Below, one piece after another: positions 1 through 7,268 of a DNA stretch of 37,957 nucleotides (position 1 is its first letter; every line of letters begins with the position of its first letter). Both the position numbers and the translations under genes were made by a program. The notes under the pieces are model-generated. The model was not told the DNA's origin, did not search any database, and saw nothing but the letters and a program-made list of their open reading frames with translations. Location of the stretch: the NCBI RefSeq assembly GCF_000745895.1, contig NZ_JQKE01000025.1, positions 1 to 37,957 on the forward strand, in the 5' to 3' direction. This DNA comes from Stenoxybacter acetivorans DSM 19021. Its GTDB lineage: Bacteria > Pseudomonadota > Gammaproteobacteria > Burkholderiales > Neisseriaceae.

Positions 1-798
1 GCGACACCGAACACGCCAACTCAGTATTAGCCCCCATATTTAACTTGCAGAAAGTGCAGGACAATATGGCATTGGCGCAGGTGGTCAGCGAGATTGTGTC
101 CACCATTGCCACCACCGCCGCCAATGTTCAAAAAGAAGAAAGCTGGCAGCAACGCGATGAAGCGTTAAAGGCATTGGAAGACACCCTTACGCCAGAGCAA
201 TGGGAAGAATACCGCGGTAAAACCAAAAACGGCTACAAACCGGAATACTTACAGCAGCAACTGGGCAATAGCCACCCCTTGTGGCAAAACTACGCACAGG
301 CAGATCAGTTATACCAAAAAACCGAGCAGCAATACGGCATCGGCAGCCCTTACCAACGCGCTGCCCAAGCATTGGCAGCCTTAGCGGGCGGCATTGCCGG
401 CGGCAACCTCAGCCAAGCGGCAACGGGTGCCGCCATGCCCTATGCCGCCAATCAAATCGGTCAGTATTTTAATGGTCAGGAGCCAACGGCAGCGAACGAA
501 GCGGCAAGAATCTTAGCCCACGCCGCTTTAGGCGCAGCGGCGGCATACCTCAGCGGCGGTGCAGATGCGGCAGTGAGCGGTGCGGCGGGTGCGGCGAGCG
601 GCGAAGTCATGGCAAAAATCGTTCACGAAACCCTGTTTGGAGGCAAACCGAACCAAGATTTAACCGAAACCGAGAAAGACCAAATCCGCGATATAGCGAA
701 CTTAGCGGCTGGCTTGGTTGGCGGCGTAACGGGCGGAGGTGTCGGTGCGGTAACGGGGGCTGTGGCGGGTGATAATGCGGTGGTGAATAATTATCTGA
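1..798 (+). repeat. Direct repeat copy A of exoprotein pretoxin region
   Basis: This stretch is nearly identical to 2571-3352. Homology is already present at the left edge, so the repeat probably extends outside the window. It ends abruptly after the codons for VVNN: copy A continues as YLSQ, copy B as ALSN. The breakpoint at the pretoxin/toxin boundary is where CdiA-type modules are known to be exchanged. Confidence 0.85.
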
Positions 799-1643
799 GC
801 CAGGCACAGCAGGATCAGAGAGATAAAGAAATCGCCGCCTGTCAGAACCTATATTGTAGAGTAGAAGTGCGTGCGAAATGGACTGCCATTGACATAAAGC
901 AAGATAGTAGTTTTGCGGCGGGAGTGATTGCCGGCGTTCCGATAGAGTTGTATGACACAGCTAAAGGTATTATATCGATAGCCACCAGTCCAATTGAAAC
1001 TTATGAGGCACTAAAAGCCTTGTTTAGTAGCGATGATGTACTGAGCAAGATCTCAAATGAGGTAAAACAATCTTATATTGACCGTATTAACCATATGGAA
1101 ATGGAATTCGAGAAAGCAGGAAGCAGCGGTTCATTTAATGCAGGCGTTGAAGGTGGCAAACTGATCACAGATATAGTGGGATTAATTGCCGGTGGTGCGG
1201 GTACTGTGAAAAGTGGTGCTACATTAACAGAAAAAATTGTGGCTAAGGTTACTGGTAAGTCTGGGTCGGTGGGAAAAGGGAAGACAGGAACTATTTTTGA
1301 TTCAATTAAAGAAACTCAGCCTGTGTATCCTGGGTCGGTAATTCCTAAATCGTTTGAAATGACTTTGCCAAATGGACAAAAAGTATGGGTTCATGAGAAC
1401 GCGACAGAACATATAGTTGAATATGCAGCATCTAAAGCTGTTACACATACACCAGAAGCTGTAAGGCTAGCTAGTCAGGTTGAGCTTAAAAGCTTTCAAT
1501 CTGCTGTTAATACGGCGACTAAAAATAAAATTCCTTATAATGAAAGAATTACTGTAGATGGGTGGCAGCTAGAATTTAAACCTCCTCGTTCTAGTGATGA
1601 GTTGCCTACAATTATTCATGCTCGTTATGTGGGAGCTCACTAA
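1..1643 (+). CDS. CdiA/FhaB-type exoprotein, C-terminal part with toxin tip (5' end outside window)
   Basis: The frame is open from the window edge with no start codon; the TTG at 45 is internal, because the residues before it (DTEHANSVLAPIF) align with the same protein stretch near base 2575. This is therefore the end of a large two-partner-secretion exoprotein used in contact-dependent competition. Seen in order: a conserved pretoxin stretch (KVQDNMALAQVVSEIV), an Ala/Gly-rich segment (about bases 350-630), and a PT-VENN-like segment with NAVVNN (about 770-790), where CdiA proteins carry VENN. After this the sequence is unique to this copy: a Gly-rich linker, then about 110 residues containing WVHENATEH and a terminal HARYVGAH, in the position of a secreted CT toxin. 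I do not recognise the toxin family; the conserved His residues would suit a nuclease, but that is inference. A small immunity-like gene starts one base after the stop codon. Confidence 0.8.
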   Translation, partial: DTEHANSVLAPIFNLQKVQDNMALAQVVSEIVSTIATTAANVQKEESWQQRDEALKALEDTLTPEQWEEYRGKTKNGYKPEYLQQQLGNSHPLWQNYAQADQLYQKTEQQYGIGSPYQRAAQALAALAGGIAGGNLSQAATGAAMPYAANQIGQYFNGQEPTAANEAARILAHAALGAAAAYLSGGADAAVSGAAGAASGEVMAKIVHETLFGGKPNQDLTETEKDQIRDIANLAAGLVGGVTGGGVGAVTGAVAGDNAVVNNYLSQAQQDQRDKEIAACQNLYCRVEVRAKWTAIDIKQDSSFAAGVIAGVPIELYDTAKGIISIATSPIETYEALKALFSSDDVLSKISNEVKQSYIDRINHMEMEFEKAGSSGSFNAGVEGGKLITDIVGLIAGGAGTVKSGATLTEKIVAKVTGKSGSVGKGKTGTIFDSIKETQPVYPGSVIPKSFEMTLPNGQKVWVHENATEHIVEYAASKAVTHTPEAVRLASQVELKSFQSAVNTATKNKIPYNERITVDGWQLEFKPPRSSDELPTIIHARYVGAH

Positions 1644-1644
1644 A

Positions 1645-2028
1645 ATGGATATAAGTATTAGTAATCCAATAAATATCTCAATGGATCTCCTAGAAATTGA
1701 TAAGCATCTTCCGTCAATAAAATTTGACATTAAAATTAATGTCAAAAAATTTGGTTACTCATTGGTTGTAAATACACAAATATGGATTGAATGTAGTGTA
1801 TTTGATTTATTTATAGAAGCTATGCGTAAAGGTGAAATTGCTAGGCTTATGGATATAAATAGACTTTTTGAATTGACTATAGACGTAGCACAAAATCGAT
1901 TACAATGGTTCTGTGCTAAAGAAAACCTGGATGCTTGTATAACATTAGCGAAAGGTGAAGAAATGCTTACAAATGAATCAAGAGATATTATATACAGCAC
2001 ATTCAATGATTATCCACGATGGTGGTAA
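1645..2028 (+). CDS. Putative immunity protein for the upstream toxin tip
   Basis: 127 residues, starting at the ATG one base after the toxin stop codon (an upstream in-frame start at 1594 would overlap the toxin gene). It is AT-rich, rich in Ile, Leu and Asp, with no signal peptide or membrane segment, so it is probably cytoplasmic. Position directly 3' of a CdiA-type toxin tip is the classic place for the cognate immunity gene that protects the producer and its kin. I do not recognise a named Imm family; function rests on position, size and composition. It ends in DYPRWW, and the fossil toxin tail begins three bases downstream. Confidence 0.6.
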   Translation: MDISISNPINISMDLLEIDKHLPSIKFDIKINVKKFGYSLVVNTQIWIECSVFDLFIEAMRKGEIARLMDINRLFELTIDVAQNRLQWFCAKENLDACITLAKGEEMLTNESRDIIYSTFNDYPRWW

Positions 2029-2031
2029 CAT

Positions 2032-2066
2032 CTGGGAAGTCAGTAATAATCAGTAACGGACAGATG
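2032..2066 (+). pseudogene. Fossil 3' tail of an Imm8-associated toxin
   Basis: These 35 bases match 4334-4368 (the last codons of the second toxin) at 31 of 35 positions. In the matching frame they read SGKSVIISNGQM, against TGKSVTISNGHM in the intact tail. The tail is fused directly to haemagglutinin sequence that begins DVTVGRD. It looks like the scar of a recombination that removed an earlier toxin module and joined a new cassette at its end. Confidence 0.65.
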
Positions 2067-2570
2067 TTACCGTTGGCAGAGATTTAACCCTCATCAGCCA
2101 ACAAGACACCGACCAATACCAAAGCCGCCAAAACGACCAAAGTGTTTACGGCGAAGTCATGGTTTACGGCTACGGCGGCGGCAGCTTCAATGCCCAAGCA
2201 GGTCATCAAAGCATTGACAGCGATTACGCTTCGGTAAACGAACAAACCGGCATCTACGCCGGCGATGGCGGCTTTAATATTAAAGTAAACGGCACAACCG
2301 ATTTGCAAGGTGCAGTAATCGCTTCAACAGCAAACAAAGATAAAAACAGCCTGATTACCGGCGAACTGAAATACAGCGACTTAAACAATCATGCCGAATA
2401 TCAAGCTGTGGGCGGCAGTGCCGGCATCGGCAGCGCACCGCCGCCAAGCGCAAGTTACCAAAGCGGTGATGCCGACAGCACCACGAAAGCGGCAATCAGC
2501 GAAGCCACTATCATCATCGACGGCAAACAAGCCACCGATGCGCAATTGGCAGGCTTAAGCCGCGATACCG

Positions 2571-3352
2571 AACACGCCAATCAGGTATTAAAACCCATAT
2601 TTGACTTGCAGAAAGTGCAGGACAATATGGCACTGGCGCAGGTGGTCAGCGAGATTGTGTCCACCATTGCCACCACCACCGCCAATGTTCAAAAAGAAGA
2701 GAGTTGGCAGCAACGCGATGAAGCGTTAAAAGCATTGGAAGACACCCGCCCGAGCAATGGGAAGAATATCGCGGAAAGACTAACAACGGCTACAACCCGG
2801 AATATTTACAGCAGCAACTGGGCAATAACCACCCCTTGTGGCAAAACTACGAACAGGCAGACAAGCTGTACCAACAAACCGAACAGCAATACGGCACCGG
2901 CAGCCCTTACCAACGCGCCGCCCAAGCCTTGGCAGCCCTGGCGGGCGGTATTGCCGGTGGCAACCTCAGCCAAGCGGCAACGGGTGCCGCCATGCCCTAT
3001 GCTGCCAACCAAATCGGTCAGTATTTTAATGGTCAAGAGCCAACGGCAGCGAACGAAGCGGCAAGAATCTTAGCCCACGCCGCCTTGGGCGCAGCGGCGG
3101 CATACCTCAGCGGCGGTGCAGATGCGGCAGTGAGCGGCGCGGTGGGTGCGGCGAGCGGCGAAGTCATGGCAAAAATCGTTCACGAAACCCTGTTTGGCGA
3201 CAGACCGAACCAAAAATTAACTGAAGCTGAGAAAGACCAAATCCGCGATATAGCGAACTTAGCGGCTGGTTTGGTTGGTGGCGTAACGGGCGGAGGTGCC
3301 GGTGCGGTAACGGGGGCTGTGGCGAGTGATAATGCGGTGGTGAATAATGCGC
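2571..3352 (+). repeat. Direct repeat copy B of exoprotein pretoxin region
   Basis: Second copy of the sequence at 1-798, with scattered substitutions and the four-base deletion at about 2746. It supplies the homology through which the two toxin tips could be exchanged. Confidence 0.85.
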
Positions 3353-4383
3353 TGAGTAACGCTTCAGGAGAAAACAAACTTAACGATAAGGAAAAACAGC
3401 TCAATAAAAAATTAAAAGCAGCAGGGGTTCAAAGCGCTGATGATTATCAGCAACGATATGATGAATGTAAAACTGATGCTTGCCGCCAACAAGTAAATGC
3501 TGATTATCGTTATGCAGCAGAGTTAGCCGACAGAATTACGTTGGCTATGTATAACAGCGGTCAATTAACGGCAGACGAATTCAAAATACTGGTTACTTCG
3601 TATGCAAATAAAATGATGCAGGGAGCAGGAGACAGTGAACAAGCATCAAATACAGGCGGAGAAATCTATACGCAAAACGGTGCGACATGGTCGCCAGCCG
3701 GTGTTATAAACAATCCTTATTTTGATGAGATAAATACTCGTGTATTGTTGTCTGATCTAAAATCTGAGGGAGCAAGTGATGAACAAATTGCCAATCGGCT
3801 GCAACAAAATCAAATTGCCCGTGATTATTTATTTTCTTTGCCTCCTCAGGAACAGGTTGCGTTGTTGTTGGCAGAAGGATTTGCGATACAGACCGTTCTG
3901 AATGTGGTTACTAAGGTGAAGGGTGGTGCAGTACTGACGGATAAAGCAGCAGCTGGTAAGGGTGATAAAACAACGAGTGGTGCAGAGAATGTCGCGACTT
4001 ATCCGAAACTAAAAGATGAACTGATGCAGCAGAACCTGAACAATATTGCGAAGCAAGATTCGAGATTGGCAGCAGCAGCTAAAGGCAGTGGCACGACAAA
4101 CCCCAATTTTTCTGTCGGAATGGGAACTGCGGATGAAGCAAATAGGTTAGGTAAAATTTGGGTGGGAGATGGGGCTAGATTGGTTGATAACCAAAAAAAC
4201 TGCCCTGGTTGTTGGATTAGTGCCGATGGTTCTCGTTTGTATAGACCACCAACAGAAAAAGCGAATACTCCAACTCATTTTAATCCTACAGGGATACAGG
4301 CTAATTTCCAAATATTAGAAGTTAATCCTACTACTGGGAAATCAGTAACAATCAGCAACGGACATATGAGCATTAATAAATGA
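2836..4383 (+). CDS. Toxin-bearing half of the orphan cassette (pretoxin plus CT toxin)
   Basis: This is the intact 3' part of the frameshifted cassette; the frame is open back to the scar at about 2750, and the TTG at 2836 is only the first possible start. Seen in order: Ala/Gly-rich pretoxin (GGIAGGNLSQAATGAAMP), PT-VENN-like segment (LTEAEKDQIRDIANLAAGL) ending DNAVVNN, a linker with two Cys (YDECKTDACRQQ), then a C-terminal domain of about 110 residues with VGDGARL, NCPGCWISADGSRLYRPP and a final TGKSVTISNGH. I have the impression of this WISxDGxRxYRPP tip as a recurring polymorphic-toxin end but cannot name its activity. The Imm8-type gene overlaps its stop codon (ATGA), which suggests a matched pair. 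Without fusion to an upstream secretion domain it is probably silent. Confidence 0.65.
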   Translation: MWQNYEQADKLYQQTEQQYGTGSPYQRAAQALAALAGGIAGGNLSQAATGAAMPYAANQIGQYFNGQEPTAANEAARILAHAALGAAAAYLSGGADAAVSGAVGAASGEVMAKIVHETLFGDRPNQKLTEAEKDQIRDIANLAAGLVGGVTGGGAGAVTGAVASDNAVVNNALSNASGENKLNDKEKQLNKKLKAAGVQSADDYQQRYDECKTDACRQQVNADYRYAAELADRITLAMYNSGQLTADEFKILVTSYANKMMQGAGDSEQASNTGGEIYTQNGATWSPAGVINNPYFDEINTRVLLSDLKSEGASDEQIANRLQQNQIARDYLFSLPPQEQVALLLAEGFAIQTVLNVVTKVKGGAVLTDKAAAGKGDKTTSGAENVATYPKLKDELMQQNLNNIAKQDSRLAAAAKGSGTTNPNFSVGMGTADEANRLGKIWVGDGARLVDNQKNCPGCWISADGSRLYRPPTEKANTPTHFNPTGIQANFQILEVNPTTGKSVTISNGHMSINK

Positions 4384-4733
4384 AAGCAATATTAAAAGGT
4401 ATGTGGGTTTACTCTGCTAATTTCAGCTTAGAGAATTATAAGCCTGAAGAGAAAAATTGTTTTACCTTGTTGGTTAATTTAGACATAGGATTTATTGATG
4501 AAACAGGGGCAGATTCTTTTAATTTACACATCTGCACTCCTGAATGGCTCTGTAAAAATCAGTGGTTACCAGAGCTAATGCGGCACACGTTACTGGTACG
4601 TAAATATGATTTGAATGAAATCACAAAAACCATTACTGATTATATTGATCAGTGTGAGGGCAATGACTGGATGGAAATAGCCCAAAAACTCTCCCGTGTT
4701 TTTGCTTGGGAGTTTGAAGACTATCAGCCTTGA
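4380..4733 (+). CDS. Imm8-family immunity protein
   Basis: 117 residues; the start ATG overlaps the toxin stop (ATGA), so the two are translationally coupled. The pattern DSFNLHICTPEWLCKN, then a pair of Arg/His near LMRHTLLV, a central Asp-rich helix and the closing W-E-F-E-D-Y fits the Imm8 family of immunity proteins found beside polymorphic toxins. It would bind and neutralise the toxin tip encoded just upstream. No signal peptide, so it acts in the cytoplasm. Family assignment is from pattern memory; pairing is from the overlap. Confidence 0.75.
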   Translation: MKAILKGMWVYSANFSLENYKPEEKNCFTLLVNLDIGFIDETGADSFNLHICTPEWLCKNQWLPELMRHTLLVRKYDLNEITKTITDYIDQCEGNDWMEIAQKLSRVFAWEFEDYQP

Positions 4734-4753
4734 AAATTAGGAGTTAAATTAAA

Positions 4754-5218
4754 ATGATTTTTGGTGATCCTTATGATTTTGCACTTCAGTTTCAAATTGT
4801 CGAAAATTGGAATAATGAAAATAATTTCTGGAAGAATGGCATGTTTTATTTTTATTTAAATGGGGAAGCTATTTTTAATAAAGTGTGTGTATCTGAATTA
4901 AGAAGTGTATATGCTACCTATTTTGATATTAACTTAATACAAGTACCTAAGAATGATATAAATATATCTGCCCTTGAGTTATTTCAAAATGCTGATAATC
5001 ATTTTTTTAAAACTGGTGAGGATTTAATTTCTGGTATATTGGATTTAACATGTACAACAATGAGGGATAATGGTTATGATATTTATTTTTTAGGAACAAG
5101 CTCTGGTGATCGATTTGTATGGAGTTCTGATTCAGGAAAAACTATAAATGAGATATTTTTTAAAAAAGAAATTTTTTTTAATACAATTAGTAAAATGCCA
5201 GCAGATTTTATAAGGTAA
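4754..5218 (+). CDS. Imm42-family immunity protein
   Basis: 154 residues, beginning MIFGDPYDFALQF, followed by FWKNGMFYFYLNGE; this opening is typical of Imm42 immunity proteins. A ribosome site (TAGGAG) ends about 10 bases before the ATG. It is strongly AT-rich compared with the housekeeping genes. No toxin gene lies between it and the Imm8-type gene, so it is an orphan immunity gene, probably left from a lost module or kept against neighbours' toxins. Confidence 0.75.
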   Translation: MIFGDPYDFALQFQIVENWNNENNFWKNGMFYFYLNGEAIFNKVCVSELRSVYATYFDINLIQVPKNDINISALELFQNADNHFFKTGEDLISGILDLTCTTMRDNGYDIYFLGTSSGDRFVWSSDSGKTINEIFFKKEIFFNTISKMPADFIR

Positions 5219-5228
5219 ATTGGTAAAA

Positions 5229-5822
5229 ATGATTATTGGAGATTATGAAAAATTTGGCTTTTTAATTGAATATGATGCTAATGCTTCAGTTGATCCAACA
5301 TTTATTGAAGGCTTTTTTGTAATATATATCAATGGTAAAATGTACCCAGAAAAATTTAACCATTATGTAACACTCAATAGAGATGTTGAATATTTATTAA
5401 ATAACTCATCTTTTATAGAAATGCCTATTAATAAAAGATTATTTGAAATAGATAAAAAACAGGCAATTGTTGAGATGTTTATGTTGTCAAATATTCTTAT
5501 TTTGGATGAAGATAATCGTGAAGACTCAGATAACTTAAAAGAGGATTATACATACAATGCTATATCATCTCATTTTACAGATGGAGAATATGGTGAAATA
5601 TTTTCTGTTAGTAATGGAGAAATGATAAGAATTTTAGGGGGGAAGCTTCTTTCTGATTATGATGAAGAAAAATGTTGCTATATTAATTATAGACTATCTG
5701 ATGAAATTGATGAAATTTTTATACTAAAGTATGAACTAGAATATTATATTTCCAAACTTAAAAAATATTATACAAAAATTAAACAGATTCATAAAAAACG
5801 TTTTGATTATACATATAGTTAA
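5229..5822 (+). CDS. Second Imm42-like immunity protein
   Basis: 197 residues from the ATG at 5229, ten bases after the previous stop; a TTG at 5220 is a weaker alternative. It starts MIIGDYEKFGFLIEYD and continues with EGFFVIYINGKMYP, matching the layout of the preceding Imm42-type protein (FGDPYDFALQF ... MFYFYLNGE), so the two look like diverged relatives. The C-terminus is Lys/Tyr-rich. AT-rich like its neighbour and also without a toxin partner. The 224 bases that follow (to 6046) are very AT-rich with no gene visible. Confidence 0.65.
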   Translation: MIIGDYEKFGFLIEYDANASVDPTFIEGFFVIYINGKMYPEKFNHYVTLNRDVEYLLNNSSFIEMPINKRLFEIDKKQAIVEMFMLSNILILDEDNREDSDNLKEDYTYNAISSHFTDGEYGEIFSVSNGEMIRILGGKLLSDYDEEKCCYINYRLSDEIDEIFILKYELEYYISKLKKYYTKIKQIHKKRFDYTYS

Positions 5823-6046
5823 ACTATTAAATTTTTCAAAACGACTTACCGGAAAGATTACGGTTAATTACTTGAAATCTGCTGAATAGGCTGTGTTTAT
5901 TTATTTTGAAAATAATAATAGTATAGCTATAACTAAAAATAGAGATAAATCAACTTGTAGAAAAGCTAACATTATTTTATACACAATTAGAAAGAGAAGT
6001 TTTATATATTGAATAATAGAAAAATAATTTAAATGGTTATTAAATT

Positions 6047-7243
6047 TTGAACTTAAAACCGCTTTCATTCGCGTTACTCGCCCTATTGAGTAATCAAGTC
6101 ATTCACGCCGCCACAGGCTGCCTGACCGATGCGTACGTCCATTTTTCTCAGACCCAAAACGGCAACCACATCGCCGTCAATACCGGCGAGCCAACCCATG
6201 CCGGCAGCGTTCTGCCCAACAACAGCCTGTACCACATCAACCCCCAGCCCGGCGGCTATCTGGTTGAAACCGACCCGAAGTTTACCGACCACAAACATTG
6301 GCTGGGCAGCGACTACCTGCTGCAGCAACTGCAGCTTGACCCGCAGCGGGCGCAAAAACGCATAGGCGATGCCTTTTATGAGCAGCGGCTCATCAACGAA
6401 CAAATCGCCAACTTAACCGGACAGAGACGTTTAGAAGGCTATCAAAACGACGAAGAACAGTTCAAAGCCCTGATGGACAACGGCGCCACAGTTGCCAAAC
6501 AAATGAACCTCACCCCCGGCATCGCCTTAAGTGCCGAGCAAGTGGCGAAATTAACCAGCGACATCGTTTGGCTGGTCAGCGAAATCATAACCTTAGCAGA
6601 CGGCAGCGTTCAAACCGTTCTCGTACCCAAAGTGTATTTAAAACCGCAGACACAAGACCTGTATCCGGGCGGCGCATTGGTGAGTGCCGAAGCGGTACTG
6701 CTCAACCTCAGCGGCGACATACAAAACAGCGGCAGCATTTTAGGCAGACAACTGATTGATTTAACCGCCGCCAACATCCGCGACACCCACGGACAGCTCA
6801 GCGGCGCAAACATACAAATCAAAGCGGCGGGCGACATAGACCTGCACGGCAGCAGCATACACGCCGCAGAAGCATTAACCGCCCTGGCCGGTAAAAACCT
6901 GAACATCGAAAGCAGCGGCTACCGCAACCAAGTACACATTGAATCCGAAAACGGCAGCGTCTTTGACGGCAGCCGCAGCGGCATTGACCGCGTGGCGAAT
7001 TTAACCGTCAGCGGTGCGGGCAACCTCATCTTAAGCGGCAACAACATCAGCCTGAAAGCCGCCGACCTTGCCCACAGCGGCAGCGGCAACATCTACATCG
7101 CCGCCGCCGACAATCAATACCAAAGCCACACCGACAGCCGCTCATCGGGTTTCAACATCAGGCAATCTTATCAATTTGAAACAAAACATCTTCACGGCGA
7201 TGATGTGCTAAAATTGCATGTTATTCTGTTTCCACTTATATAA
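6047..7243 (+). pseudogene. Truncated two-partner-secretion haemagglutinin fragment
   Basis: The frame opens with TTG and a signal-peptide-like start (MNLKPLSFALLALLSNQVIHA), then jumps to the central region of FhaB/CdiA exoproteins: GGYLVETDPKFTDHKHWLGSD, FYEQRLINEQIANLTGQRRLEGY, LTPGIALSAEQVAKLTSDIVWLV, and beta-helix repeats (GDIQNSG, GDIDLHGSSI, KNLNIESSG). The N-terminal TPS secretion domain is missing, and the protein ends in unrelated residues ([16 protein letters not shown]) just before secA. It is therefore an internal piece of a much larger gene. In intact exoproteins this segment lies upstream of the DVTVGRD segment found here at 2063, so the locus order is scrambled. Translation from TTG is uncertain. 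Confidence 0.7.
7214..7242 (+). promoter_or_regulatory. Candidate secA promoter
   Basis: TTGCAT (7214-7219), 17-base spacer, TATATA (7237-7242), 26 bases before the secA ATG. It lies inside the final codons of the truncated haemagglutinin frame, which supports the view that the haemagglutinin end is junk joined to the native secA upstream region. Prediction by eye. Confidence 0.5.
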
Positions 7244-7268
7244 ACCGCCCGTAAAGCGGTATCCCATT

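Larger units (their letters stand above)
2057..4383 (+). pseudogene. Orphan CdiA/FhaB cassette, frameshifted
   Basis: A promoterless fragment of the same exoprotein type with no start codon or secretion signal. The first part (frame open from 2057) encodes haemagglutinin-repeat sequence such as DVTVGRDLTLISQQD, GSFNAQAG and KVNGTTDLQGAVI, then the KVQDNMALAQ pretoxin stretch. At about 2746-2751 copy B lacks four bases (TTAC) present in copy A at about 188, and the frame shifts. The downstream half, in the other frame, carries the Ala/Gly-rich segment, the PT-VENN-like segment and a different toxin tip. Such orphan cassettes are known downstream of cdiA and maf loci as a reservoir for recombination onto the full-length gene. 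There is no homopolymer at the scar, so slippage-based phase variation is unlikely. Confidence 0.75.

Noticed and set aside
2746-2751. Phase-variable switch at the cassette frameshift
   Set aside because: No homopolymer or short tandem repeat at the site; the change is a plain four-base deletion.
7218-7268. Extended secA start adding 17 residues
   Set aside because: The added residues are not SecA-like and overlap the candidate promoter; MLTKLAKKI at 7269 is the family start.
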